Notes under the pieces: generated by a model
The model's input: the letters and a program-made list of their open reading frames with translations, nothing else
Database searches by the model: none
Told to the model about the DNA's origin: nothing
Shown here: piece after piece, positions 9,017-17,070 of the stretch
How positions within the stretch are numbered: position 1 is the first letter of the stretch
Layout of the letters: each line of letters starts with the position of its first letter
Made by a program: the position numbers and the translations under genes
NCBI GenBank assembly: GCA_029237915.1
Contig: JAQWHD010000043.1
Coordinates: forward strand, 19,483-83,482
Direction: 5' to 3'
Origin: Thalassotalea sp.
GTDB taxonomy: Bacteria; Pseudomonadota; Gammaproteobacteria; Enterobacterales; Alteromonadaceae
DNA: 64,000 bases

Positions 9017-10228
9017 GTGAATAATTTTAGCAAGAGTTTGTCGTTTTTAGCTTTAACATTAAGCTTGTCAACTCAAGCCGGAGGTCTTTGGTTAAATGAA
9101 TATGCCGACCCTGCGATGGGTAAGGCGGGTGCAGGTTCGCAAGCGGGTGTTAACGATGCTTCCACAGTAGTTCGTAATCCAGCAACAATGGGAAGGTTAG
9201 ATGGCTCTCAATACCTGCTTGGCGCAATGGCTATATATTCCCAAGCTGAATTTGAAATTGAAAGTGCTGGCTCGTTAAATGGTGATAAAAACCCAGATGA
9301 TGCAGGGGGGCTTGCTCCAGCTGCTTCGTTTTATTATACCCATAAAATAGATGATAAATGGAGTTGGGGGATAAGTAGCGGAGCCCTAGCCGGAAGTGCA
9401 TTAGATTACGGAAAAGATTGGGGAGGAAGTTATCAAGCAACTTCTGTTGAGTTAGTCGCAGTTGCTATAGCACCTGCAGTATCATATAAAGTGAATGATG
9501 TATTATCCCTTGGCGCATCGCTACAGTTTGTTCATGGGCAACTTGAACTTAAAGTTGCCCCACCAACTAGAGACGGAGTGCCAAAATCAACTTCATCTAT
9601 AGATGGTGACGATCAAATACTTGCCTATCAATTAGGAATGGCGTTAAAGCTTTCTGAAAAAACTGAATTAGGTTTAACTTACCAATCAGAATGGGATTTT
9701 ACATTTGAGGGGGACATTAATACTCCTACAAATGAAGTTAGCGTAGAAAGTGAATTGCCATTAGCTCAAAATGTTCGTCTTGCTATTAACCATACCTTAA
9801 ATTCTGATTTTTCTATTCATGCTACGTTAGGATGGGATGATTGGAGTGTGTTGGATAAGGTTAATTTATCAACCGTAGATAACGGTGCTTCAATCACAAC
9901 AAACTGGGAAGATACTTATCATTATGCTTTTGGTATTGAATATAATGGTATAAAAAGCTGGAAAATCTCATCAGGTATTTCTTATGATACAAGCCCCGTG
10001 TCAAAAACAGACCGAAATGCACAGTTACCTGTTGATAGAACAATGAAGTATGCTGTCGGTTTGCAAAAAGATTATGATAAAGACTTTTCATATGGAGTTC
10101 AGTTTGTGTACGCTGACTTAGGCAGTGGCGATATAGACTCTGTAACAGGCGACAGAATTGCACTTAAAGGTGAATACACTGAATATAATGCGATGTTTTT
10201 AGCTTTCAATGCTCTGTGGCGTTATTAA
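9017..10228 (+). CDS. OmpP1/FadL-family outer-membrane transporter
   Basis: This 403-residue outer-membrane protein belongs to the FadL/TodX family, which lets long-chain fatty acids and other hydrophobic compounds enter. After the signal peptide (cut near STQAGG) the mature protein starts GGLWLNEYADPAMGKAGAG, and AGVNDASTVVRNPATMGRLD matches the FadL N-terminal hatch. The C-terminus ends in an aromatic pattern (AFNALWRY). The start is GTG, preceded by GAGG at 9005-9008. Being divergent from a LysR gene suggests control by that regulator. Substrate is not determined. Confidence 0.88.
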   Translation: MNNFSKSLSFLALTLSLSTQAGGLWLNEYADPAMGKAGAGSQAGVNDASTVVRNPATMGRLDGSQYLLGAMAIYSQAEFEIESAGSLNGDKNPDDAGGLAPAASFYYTHKIDDKWSWGISSGALAGSALDYGKDWGGSYQATSVELVAVAIAPAVSYKVNDVLSLGASLQFVHGQLELKVAPPTRDGVPKSTSSIDGDDQILAYQLGMALKLSEKTELGLTYQSEWDFTFEGDINTPTNEVSVESELPLAQNVRLAINHTLNSDFSIHATLGWDDWSVLDKVNLSTVDNGASITTNWEDTYHYAFGIEYNGIKSWKISSGISYDTSPVSKTDRNAQLPVDRTMKYAVGLQKDYDKDFSYGVQFVYADLGSGDIDSVTGDRIALKGEYTEYNAMFLAFNALWRY

Positions 10229-10258
10229 ATTTTGTAATTAATGTTCTTGTTTGACAAT

Positions 10259-10288
10259 AAATAGCGCTCTTAAGCGCTATTTTTTTGC
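10259..10288 (+). terminator. Rho-independent terminator after the FadL-type gene
   Basis: AATAGCGCT, loop CTTA and AGCGCTATT are followed by six T residues. Confidence 0.93.
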
Positions 10289-10337
10289 CTAAAATAAAGA
10301 GGTTATTTCCTAGCCTTTAAAATAATAGTACACTATA

Positions 10338-10353
10338 CTGGTATAATATACAG
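10338..10353 (+). promoter_or_regulatory. LexA (SOS) box upstream of dinB
   Basis: CTGGTATAATATACAG fits the gammaproteobacterial SOS box CTG-N10-CAG with an AT-alternating centre. It lies 30 bases before the dinB start, so dinB is very probably repressed by LexA and induced by DNA damage. Confidence 0.9.
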
Positions 10354-10382
10354 TTGTTTGGTTTATGGTTAAGTTAGTCATT

Positions 10383-11447
10383 ATGCGAAAAATAATTCAC
10401 ATAGATATGGACTGCTATTTTGCCGCGGTAGAAATGCGTGACAACCCCGCGTTAGCTAATATCCCTATTGCTATTGCCGGACGCAGTGCAAGAAGTGTGG
10501 TATCTACTTGTAATTATCTTGCTCGTGAATACGGCGTGCGCTCGGCCATGTCGGTAACTCAAGCTTTAAAGTTATGTCCGCATTTGGAGCTAGTCCCTGG
10601 CCGGATGTCGGTTTATAAAGAAGTATCTGATCAGATCCGAAAGATTTTCTCTCGCTACACCGACTTAGTTGAACCGCTTTCGTTAGATGAAGCTTACCTT
10701 GATGTGACCGATTGCCCTTTATATCAAGGTAGTGCTACCTTAATAGCCGAAAAAATTCGCTTTGATATCTTCAAAGAACTTAATTTAACTGCTTCTGCTG
10801 GCGTTGCCCCTAATAAGTTTTTAGCAAAAATAGCCTCTGATGAACATAAGCCTAACGGTCAGTGTGTGGTAACGCCTGATACCGTGGCTGATTTTGTTGA
10901 GACAATGCCATTGAAGAAAATACCTGGTGTCGGGCCGAAAACGCTAGAGAAGCTCCAAGGCCAAGGTTTGTATACTTGTGCTGATGTACGAGCTAGCTCT
11001 ATTGAGGCAATGGCTAATATTATGGGCAAGTTTGGCCCTGTTATATACACTCGCAGTTTTGGTGAAGACACACGCAATGTTGAGCCTAGTAGGATACGTA
11101 AATCATTAGCTATAGAAACGACCTTAAGTGAGGATATTAATAAAGAGCAATTACACGGTTGCTTGGATGTCATTGAAAATTTATTACCTAAATTCTATCA
11201 ACGTCTAGAAAAAATTTCCGATTTAGACATAGTGCGCCAAGGTATAAAGATTAAATTTTCAGATTTTTCGCAAACTACGGTAGAACAAAAAAATGGCTGT
11301 TTTGATGTTACTTTAATTAAACCTTTATTAGAGCAGGCCTTAAAAAGAGGTGAGGGCAAAAAGATAAGATTAATTGGTTTAACTCTAGGTTTTGAACCCC
11401 ACAAAAAGAATGATGAACAGATTAATCAATTATCGCTTTGTTTGTAG
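10383..11447 (+). CDS. dinB: DNA polymerase IV (Y-family translesion polymerase)
   Basis: This error-prone polymerase copies past DNA lesions. The start MRKIIHIDMDCYFAAVEMRD matches E. coli DinB residue for residue in the palm motif and gives 354 residues; an upstream in-frame ATG at 10365 would add six. The second catalytic motif SLDEAYLDVT (about 102), the VAPNKFLAKIASD segment and the helix-hairpin-helix stretch KIPGVGPKTLEKL are present. The C-terminal little-finger domain is complete but I see no strong clamp-binding tail. A LexA box precedes it. Confidence 0.97.
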   Translation: MRKIIHIDMDCYFAAVEMRDNPALANIPIAIAGRSARSVVSTCNYLAREYGVRSAMSVTQALKLCPHLELVPGRMSVYKEVSDQIRKIFSRYTDLVEPLSLDEAYLDVTDCPLYQGSATLIAEKIRFDIFKELNLTASAGVAPNKFLAKIASDEHKPNGQCVVTPDTVADFVETMPLKKIPGVGPKTLEKLQGQGLYTCADVRASSIEAMANIMGKFGPVIYTRSFGEDTRNVEPSRIRKSLAIETTLSEDINKEQLHGCLDVIENLLPKFYQRLEKISDLDIVRQGIKIKFSDFSQTTVEQKNGCFDVTLIKPLLEQALKRGEGKKIRLIGLTLGFEPHKKNDEQINQLSLCL

Positions 11448-11533
11448 GCTAACCGGAGATATTGATCTTACTGGTAATTTTTTTAATTATGCATCATATT
11501 ATTAATACTTAAAAATTAATAAAAAGATCTAAT

Positions 11534-12391
11534 ATGAAAAAAATATCCTTACTTCCTCTATTCTTCTTACTTAGCTCTATGCAAGTCAATGCAGCGCAAG
11601 ACTTTTCGAATGTAGAAATTAAAGCTAAGCAAGTATCTGGAGATGTTTACTTGTTAGAAGGGCCTGGCGGTAATATTGGCGTACTTGCAACTGATGACGG
11701 TTTGTTGTTAGTCGATGATAAATTCTCTCCATTAGCGACTAAAATAGAACAAGCAATGACGGCAATTAAATCAGTACCATTAAAGTATGTTGTGAATACT
11801 CACTATCACGGCGACCATACAGGTGCCAATGCTCACTTTGCTAAACATGCGCCTATATTTGCCCATACTAACGTTCGCAAACGTGTACAACAAGACAATA
11901 AAAAATCAGGTGCCGACTTACCTGTTGTTACTTATGAACAAGGGGTGACAATTCATTTAGCGAGTGAGGAAATTCAATTATTACATTTCCCTAGCGGCCA
12001 TACTGACGGTGACAGTGTGGTGTATTTTAAACAGGCTAATGTTCTTCATATGGGGGATTTATTCTTTCAAGGTCGCTTTCCTTATATCGATTTAAAAGGC
12101 GGTGGTTCGGTTAAAGGTTATTTAGCGAATATTAAAAAAGTAGCAAATAGCTATCCTCAAGATATAAAAATTATCCCTGGTCATGGTGAGTTATCTGATA
12201 TGGCTGGTTTAGCTGAGTTTATTGCTATGCTGGAGTTCTCGGTAACTAGAATTGAAAAAGCAATTGCAGCAGGTACTAGCGATGATGAAATTTTAAAAGC
12301 GGGTATTGGTGAGAAATATAAATCATGGGGCTGGCAATTTATTAATGAAGAGCGTTGGATAAAAACCTTAACTGCTGATTTAAGAAAGTAA
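11534..12391 (+). CDS. Periplasmic metallo-beta-lactamase-fold hydrolase
   Basis: The 285-residue protein has a signal peptide (cut near VNAAQ) and the metallo-beta-lactamase metal motif THYHGDHTGA (about residues 93-102). The later metal ligands are FPSGHTDGD, LHMGDLFF (Asp) and IIPGHGEL (His). The fold hydrolyses many kinds of ester, thioester or lactam bond. The set resembles the B3-like or quinoprotein-linked MBL proteins rather than true antibiotic resistance enzymes. The specific substrate cannot be read from the sequence. The gene stands alone, with a terminator at 12577. Confidence 0.85.
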   Translation: MKKISLLPLFFLLSSMQVNAAQDFSNVEIKAKQVSGDVYLLEGPGGNIGVLATDDGLLLVDDKFSPLATKIEQAMTAIKSVPLKYVVNTHYHGDHTGANAHFAKHAPIFAHTNVRKRVQQDNKKSGADLPVVTYEQGVTIHLASEEIQLLHFPSGHTDGDSVVYFKQANVLHMGDLFFQGRFPYIDLKGGGSVKGYLANIKKVANSYPQDIKIIPGHGELSDMAGLAEFIAMLEFSVTRIEKAIAAGTSDDEILKAGIGEKYKSWGWQFINEERWIKTLTADLRK

Positions 12392-12414
12392 TACCTATTA
12401 ATCACATTGGTATT
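12390..12414. repeat. Dispersed palindromic element AATACC...GGTATT (copy 1)
   Basis: AATACC and GGTATT flank an AT-rich centre containing ATTAATCA. Similar elements occur at 22772-22797 and 48210-48239. This copy overlaps the end of the metallo-hydrolase gene. Confidence 0.55.
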
Positions 12415-12442
12415 ATTTCTCTGACGGTTAAGTCATCCTTTC

Positions 12443-12532
12443 ATGAGTCATTATTTTATGAGTAATTAATTTATGAGTCATTAATTTATGAGTCATTATT
12501 TTATGAGTCATTATTCAATGCATCATTATTTC
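12443..12532 (+). repeat. 15-bp tandem repeat, six units
   Basis: Units start at 12443, 12458, 12473, 12488, 12503 and 12518, with consensus ATGAGTCATTATTTT and one to five differences per unit. The next partial unit (ATGCGTCATCCTGAA) runs directly into a REP-like hairpin. The array lies between two convergent genes. Confidence 0.9.
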
Positions 12533-12536
12533 ATGC

Positions 12537-12564
12537 GTCATCCTGAATTTAGTTCAGGATCTTA
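12537..12564 (+). repeat. REP-like hairpin element (single copy)
   Basis: CGTCATCCTGAATTTAGTTC followed by AGGATCTT matches the copies at 32214 and 32251 base for base. The inner dyad ATCCTGAA/TTCAGGAT gives an 8-bp stem. Confidence 0.88.
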
Positions 12565-12576
12565 ATTTTCATTAAC

Positions 12577-12604
12577 AAGCCAGATCACGAATCTGGCTTT
12601 TTTG
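12577..12604 (+). terminator. Terminator between the metallo-hydrolase gene and radA
   Basis: AAGCCAGAT, loop CACGA and ATCTGGCTT are followed by T residues on the plus strand. It serves the metallo-hydrolase gene; radA converges from the other side and ends at 12612. Confidence 0.88.
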
Positions 12605-12611
12605 TGTCAGC

Positions 12612-13985
12612 TTAAAAGAACTGCAGAAGATCGTTTACGTTATCTACCGCAATAATTTTAACCTTTGCATTATCATGCTTAGCTGGGTAGTTTGCCCTAG
12701 GTACTATGATGGTATCAAAGCCATTACGTGCAGCTTCTTTTATGCGCTCTTGCCCCATAGGCACACCGCGAATTTCACCCCCTAAGCCAATTTCCCCTAA
12801 CGCTATAGTTGTTGCTGGCAAAGTGATGTTTCTAAATGACGATAAGATGGCTAATACCATAGGTAAGTCGCTGCCGGTTTCATCATTTAATTTTAAACCG
12901 CCAACTACGTTTATATAGATGTCTTGATCGCTTATGGTGATATTCATACGTTTATTTATTACCGCCAGAAGCATTGACAGCCTGCGCGGGTCAACACCAA
13001 CAACAGCGCGCTGAGGTTGCTCTGCCATGCTGGTATCGACTAAAGCTTGCATATTCACTAATAAGGTTCTGCCACCTTCATAAGATGCATAAGCTATGTT
13101 GCCTGATGCTTCAATTGCTTGCTGTAAGAATATTGCTGAAGGGTTGCTTACTGACTTCATACCATTGGTCATCATTGCAAATGTGCCAATTTCTTCGGCA
13201 CTACCAAAACGATTTTTTAATGCTCGCAAGGTACGGTATTTACTATCCGATTCTCTGCTTAGTTTTAAGGTGCAATCACCAATGTGTGAAAGAGTTTGCG
13301 GGCCAGCTACAGCACCTGCTTTTGATTCGTGAACAACTAATATTAAAGTTAAGCCATGTTCTTTTGCGGTGCGGTTTAAGTAGGCTGCCGATTCTCTTAC
13401 TTGCGTTACATTACCTGGTGAGCCATCAATACTTTCTAAAAACATGGTTTGTATTGAATCAATAATCGCAAATTTATGGCCATGTTTTAACATGGTTTGG
13501 CAAATTAACTCGATGTTACCAGAGGTCATAATATCGATATTGGTTAAATCTAAACCAAGTCGCTCCCCTCTATCTTTTATTTGAATCTTACTTTCTTCGC
13601 CAGAGACATAAAGGGCAGGCGATGTTTTTGATAAATTGGCAATTACGTCAATTAATAATGTAGATTTACCTGCACCAGGAGCACCAGAAAGTAATACTAC
13701 CGAGCCTTGCACTAAACCTTCACCTAATACACGGTCTAATTCGGTACTACCGGTTTTAAAGCGAGTAAGTTTTTGCTCTGATACGTTTGATAGTTTTTCA
13801 ATGCCACTATCTTGAACTGAATAGCCCTTGCCTAAGGTTGCAACGGCTTTGTTGGTTGGCGCAGCTTCTTTGAATTCTTTAATGGTGTTCCATTCTTTAC
13901 ACTCACCGCATTGGCCTTGCCATCTTGAGAAGTCAGCACCGCAGTCGTTACAGATAAAAGTGATTTTAGATTTAGTTTTGGCCAT
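12612..13985 (-). CDS. radA: DNA repair ATPase RadA (Sms), branch-migration protein
   Basis: RadA helps process recombination intermediates. The 457 residues show an N-terminal zinc finger (Cys12, Cys15, Cys26, Cys29), Walker A GAPGAGKST (about 100), the RadA-specific motif LKNRFGSAEEIG (about 257) and a C-terminal Lon-like domain ending near residue 457. serB lies 107 bases upstream on the same strand, as in E. coli. A near-LexA site and an 11-bp hairpin sit in that gap (14004-14058). Confidence 0.98.
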   Translation of the reverse strand: MAKTKSKITFICNDCGADFSRWQGQCGECKEWNTIKEFKEAAPTNKAVATLGKGYSVQDSGIEKLSNVSEQKLTRFKTGSTELDRVLGEGLVQGSVVLLSGAPGAGKSTLLIDVIANLSKTSPALYVSGEESKIQIKDRGERLGLDLTNIDIMTSGNIELICQTMLKHGHKFAIIDSIQTMFLESIDGSPGNVTQVRESAAYLNRTAKEHGLTLILVVHESKAGAVAGPQTLSHIGDCTLKLSRESDSKYRTLRALKNRFGSAEEIGTFAMMTNGMKSVSNPSAIFLQQAIEASGNIAYASYEGGRTLLVNMQALVDTSMAEQPQRAVVGVDPRRLSMLLAVINKRMNITISDQDIYINVVGGLKLNDETGSDLPMVLAILSSFRNITLPATTIALGEIGLGGEIRGVPMGQERIKEAARNGFDTIIVPRANYPAKHDNAKVKIIAVDNVNDLLQFF

Positions 13986-14003
13986 ATGGAATTCTTACAA
14001 GTG

Positions 14004-14019
14004 ATGTATGAATATACAG
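14004..14019 (-). promoter_or_regulatory. Near-consensus LexA-like site upstream of radA
   Basis: On the minus strand this reads CTGTATATTCATACAT, which matches CTG-N10-CAG except for the last base. It ends 19 bases before the radA start. With one half-site imperfect it may be a weak SOS box or chance. Confidence 0.4.
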
Positions 14020-14031
14020 TATATTGTTAGG

Positions 14032-14058
14032 TAGATGATCTAGCAAGTAGATCATCTA
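14032..14058 (-). other. Perfect 11-bp hairpin in the serB-radA gap
   Basis: TAGATGATCTA, loop GCAAG and TAGATCATCTA form a perfect stem. It lies 35 bases after the serB stop in the direction of transcription and has no T-run on the minus strand. It may stabilise or attenuate the serB transcript before radA. Confidence 0.6.
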
Positions 14059-14092
14059 ATATTTTTAACTTGAAGTACTATTTTTAACTTGG

Positions 14093-15100
14093 CTATTTCA
14101 ACCAGTGCAATAAGCAGTCTAAGCCAGAACTATTTATACTCGACTGCGCTTGTTGTAAAACAACCGGTTTAGCTTTATAAGCAACGCCTAAATCAGCTAC
14201 AGCCAGCATAGCTAAGTCATTAGCACCATCGCCCATAGCCACCATTTGCCCTTGTGGGGTAAAAAATTCATCGGCTAATCTTAGCAATGTATCTGCTTTA
14301 ACCTGTGCATCGGTGATATCGCCAATGACTTTTCCAGTGAGTTTACCATCAACGATTTCTAATACGTTTGCTTGTGTCGCATCAAGGTTTAGTTGTTCTT
14401 TTAATATTTGCGTAAAGTAAGTAAAGCCACCCGATGCAACTGCTATTTTCCAGTCATGCTGATGTAACTCTTTTACCAATACTTCTAAGCCTGGCATTAA
14501 GGGTAACTTATTACCTACTGCTGATAGGATAGCTTCAGGCGCATCTTTGAGTGTTCCTACGCGTTCACGCAAGCTTTCTGCAAAATCTAACTCACCTTGC
14601 ATTGCTCTTTCAGTTACGGCGCTTACTTGCTCACCAACACCAGCAAGTTTAGCTATTTCATCAATACACTCTATTTCAATGGTAGTTGAATCCATGTCCA
14701 TCACTAATAAGCCAGGAATAGATAATGAAGGGGCGTTTGCTATTAATGCTGCTTCAATATTGTTTTCTAAGGCAAAGTTATTTACTTGGCTTTTGCACTC
14801 AGATAAATTTACGCATTCGACACCAAATCTAAGGCTTTGTTGGCCCACTCGATCTGTAAATTGAATGATACTATTCACTTCTGCGTCCAGTGTATCTATA
14901 AGGTTGAGTAACTGTTGCATTGTCGAATCACAAAATAGCACCAACTCGATGGTCGGTTTATAACCGAGTTCGTGCTGAGCAAAAGCAATGGACGTTTCAG
15001 ATACTTCTACCTTTACAGGTAATTGAGTTAAATATGGGTTTAAATACTCGCCAATTGTTACATTTAAGTCATTAGCAGATAATGTTTGAGAGGTAGCCAA
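14093..15100 (-). CDS. serB: Phosphoserine phosphatase
   Basis: SerB removes phosphate from O-phosphoserine in the last step of serine synthesis. The 335-residue protein is the long gammaproteobacterial form: an N-terminal regulatory part (about 1-120), then a HAD phosphatase with the catalytic motif VMDMDSTTIEIECIDE (about 131), the serine motif VASGGFTYF and the metal motif GDGANDLAMLAVADLGVA. It is followed by radA and is divergent from smp, exactly the E. coli neighbourhood. Confidence 0.97.
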   Translation of the reverse strand: MATSQTLSANDLNVTIGEYLNPYLTQLPVKVEVSETSIAFAQHELGYKPTIELVLFCDSTMQQLLNLIDTLDAEVNSIIQFTDRVGQQSLRFGVECVNLSECKSQVNNFALENNIEAALIANAPSLSIPGLLVMDMDSTTIEIECIDEIAKLAGVGEQVSAVTERAMQGELDFAESLRERVGTLKDAPEAILSAVGNKLPLMPGLEVLVKELHQHDWKIAVASGGFTYFTQILKEQLNLDATQANVLEIVDGKLTGKVIGDITDAQVKADTLLRLADEFFTPQGQMVAMGDGANDLAMLAVADLGVAYKAKPVVLQQAQSSINSSGLDCLLHWLK

Positions 15101-15225
15101 AACAATATTTTCCTGATGTGATTTAAACCAAAGAACTATTTCTTGGTTTCGATGTTAAAAAATTGATTCTATAATGGCAAATAACCCTCTATAGTGTATA
15201 TAGATTTAAACGATTTTTTTTTCAT

Positions 15226-15834
15226 ATGACAGATCCAAACGAAATTTTATACCCACAGGTTACTTCCATCTACAATAAACTCCTGCAGATCGGTGTAGGG
15301 GTAATTTTGCTATTTTTGATCTTGAATTTATCTGTTATGAATGCCAACGACAGCAAAGTGCAGCTAGAGCAGCATTTTAGTGGCGTTTCAAATGCCTTCG
15401 TTAAACAAGCGGTTAATACCAGTAAAATAATCTTGGCGACAAATAATAAAAAACAGCAGCAACAGTTTATGCAAAGTTTAACTGAGTCTGACGCTGTCGC
15501 TGAAGCTTTGTTATATGATGTGAGCGGGCAACTTATTGCTCATTCTGACAATTTTAGTTCGGTTAATGAACTCTATGGAATCGCTCAAGGTAGTGAAGAT
15601 ACTTCTAAACAATATGTTACTTTTACTCATGAGATCAGAGGCGATGAATTGCAGGGCTATTTACGCTTAAATGTTGTTAGAGATGTGCTAGTTAAGCCAT
15701 TAGAAAAACAACTATTCTCACAAAATGAGTTGTTTAGAATTATGTTGTTAATTGCGGTGGCTGCCGGCTTTTTATTAACGCGTGGCTCTAGTCGTTTTTC
15801 ACGTCAAGGTATTCGATTCGTTAAGAAAAAATAA
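15226..15834 (+). CDS. smp: Smp/YtjB (AhpA-type) inner-membrane protein
   Basis: The 202-residue protein has a first membrane helix near 18-38 (LLQIGVGVILLFLILNLSVM), a periplasmic domain of about 120 residues and a second helix near 166-184, followed by a short basic tail. It is the Smp/YtjB family, recognised by this topology and by its position divergent from serB. Its function is poorly known. Its last 36 bases overlap the convergent TatD-family gene. Confidence 0.82.
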   Translation: MTDPNEILYPQVTSIYNKLLQIGVGVILLFLILNLSVMNANDSKVQLEQHFSGVSNAFVKQAVNTSKIILATNNKKQQQQFMQSLTESDAVAEALLYDVSGQLIAHSDNFSSVNELYGIAQGSEDTSKQYVTFTHEIRGDELQGYLRLNVVRDVLVKPLEKQLFSQNELFRIMLLIAVAAGFLLTRGSSRFSRQGIRFVKKK

Positions 15835-16596
15835 CTGCTCAATATTGTTTTCTATTTGCTCAGCTAAATTTACTGGTTTTTCTACTCGCAGTTGGCACAA
15901 GTGCTCAAATATGGGAAGCAGCATTAAAGGCGAGTTGTGCTCTCCTTGATGTCCTGAAATAGGCATAGCTGGGGCGTAAGTTTCTAGTAAAATGCTCTCT
16001 ACCGGTATTTTTTGTATTGCTTCTCTGGTTTTTTTTGCTCGTTCATAGGTGATAGTACCGCCAATCCCTAGTTTATAACCAAGGTCTATATAAGCCTTAG
16101 CTTGTTGATAGTTTCCAGAAAAAGCATGGATTACCCCACCTTGTTGCTGCTGTTTTTGTTTTAAAATAGGCACGATTAAATGATGACTTTTACGATGATG
16201 AATAAGCACAGGTAAGTTAAATTGATTGGCTAGTTCGAGTTGTTGATCAAAAAAGTGAGTTTGTTTATCAATGTCTTCGATACCGCCATCAATGCCAATT
16301 TCACCTAGTGCGAGTAATTTGTGCTGATGTAAGTTGTTTTCCAAGGTATCTAAATCGGATTGACTGGCTTTGTTAATCCACCATGGGTGAAGACCTAAAC
16401 AAGGATAAAGGCAAGGATGTAATTGACACGTTTTTAATAGTCTCGGCCAAGACTTAGCGGTAATGCCTGGTACTATAATCCGGTGAATATTTGATTTTTT
16501 ACACTTTTGCAGCAGATTATTTAGATTATCATCAAATTCGATAAAATCTATATGGCAGTGGCTATCTGTAAAAAACATAATTGCAGTTGATACCAT
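15799..16596 (-). CDS. TatD-family metal-dependent deoxyribonuclease (YjjV-like)
   Basis: The 265-residue TIM-barrel hydrolase has the two-metal motif FTDSHCHID near its start, ALGEIGIDG (Glu ligand, about 93), VLIHHRKS (His) and VIHAFSGN. TatD proteins are Mg2+-dependent nucleases or related hydrolases. YjjV lies near the same genes in E. coli, so YjjV is the likely ortholog. A second start at 16578 (MFFTDSHCH) is closer to the family N-terminus. The 3' end overlaps the convergent smp gene by 36 bases. Confidence 0.88.
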   Translation of the reverse strand: MVSTAIMFFTDSHCHIDFIEFDDNLNNLLQKCKKSNIHRIIVPGITAKSWPRLLKTCQLHPCLYPCLGLHPWWINKASQSDLDTLENNLHQHKLLALGEIGIDGGIEDIDKQTHFFDQQLELANQFNLPVLIHHRKSHHLIVPILKQKQQQQGGVIHAFSGNYQQAKAYIDLGYKLGIGGTITYERAKKTREAIQKIPVESILLETYAPAMPISGHQGEHNSPLMLLPIFEHLCQLRVEKPVNLAEQIENNIEQLFFLNESNTLT

Positions 16597-16643
16597 TAAT
16601 TTGAAAGATAATGTATCTAAATTGACAGATCAGAGGGAAATGT

Positions 16644-16868
16644 TCAATCACATTTCTCTTGCCAAGAATTGGAGTTTTTTGAAAAATCGATTGTATAATA
16701 AACGAAAAAAGTAGTAGTAAAGATGAGCATGAGTAATAAGCTTATCCCTTGTAACTTAGAGATCTCCATAAAAGCATCAAAGAACCAAAAGTAGTAAACT
16801 ACAGTCATCGTTGCAAAAAATAAAATGACGGTGTATAGAAACAACTTTCCGAATTTTTCAGTATTCAT
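16644..16868 (-). CDS. Small membrane protein of unknown function
   Basis: The 74-residue protein has two predicted membrane helices (about 8-30 and 41-62) and a short charged tail (SWQEKCD). I do not recognise a family. A good ribosome site (AAGGA, eight bases before the ATG) supports it as a real gene. It lies between tatD and argS on the same strand, 47 bases before the TatD-type gene, so the two could share a transcript. Confidence 0.55.
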   Translation of the reverse strand: MNTEKFGKLFLYTVILFFATMTVVYYFWFFDAFMEISKLQGISLLLMLIFTTTFFVYYTIDFSKNSNSWQEKCD

Positions 16869-17018
16869 TTTACATCCTTGTTGAAAAATACTTTTAATTT
16901 ATGTGGCGCGGTAACAATTAATCTTAGAATAGTTATTTTATCTTGCCAGTTTTAATTTTATATATATGCAATAAAGTGATGATCAAGTGCTCTTTAATAG
17001 AGCTTAAGTACAGTATGT

Positions 17019-17050
17019 AACTCGTTTTATTAGTTAAAATAAAACGAGTT
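17019..17050 (-). terminator. Hairpin after argS, probable terminator
   Basis: AACTCGTTTTATT, loop AGTTAA and AATAAAACGAGTT form a perfect 13-bp stem 20 bases past the argS stop. There is no clean T-run on the minus strand, so the call rests on position and stem strength. Confidence 0.65.
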
Positions 17051-17070
17051 AATCTGCATTGCTCTTAAAT

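Noticed and set aside
11534..12391. Metallo-beta-lactamase-fold protein as an antibiotic resistance gene
   Set aside because: The metal motif is shared by a large hydrolase superfamily, and nothing in the sequence or context points to beta-lactams.
12488..12565. Open frame MSHYFMSHYSMHHYF... through the 15-bp tandem repeats
   Set aside because: It arises only because the repeat length is a multiple of three; earlier units contain stops, there is no ribosome site, and it runs into the REP-like hairpin.
12974..13465. 163-residue open frame antisense to radA
   Set aside because: It lies fully inside the well-conserved radA gene, has no ribosome site and its product is unlike any protein I know.
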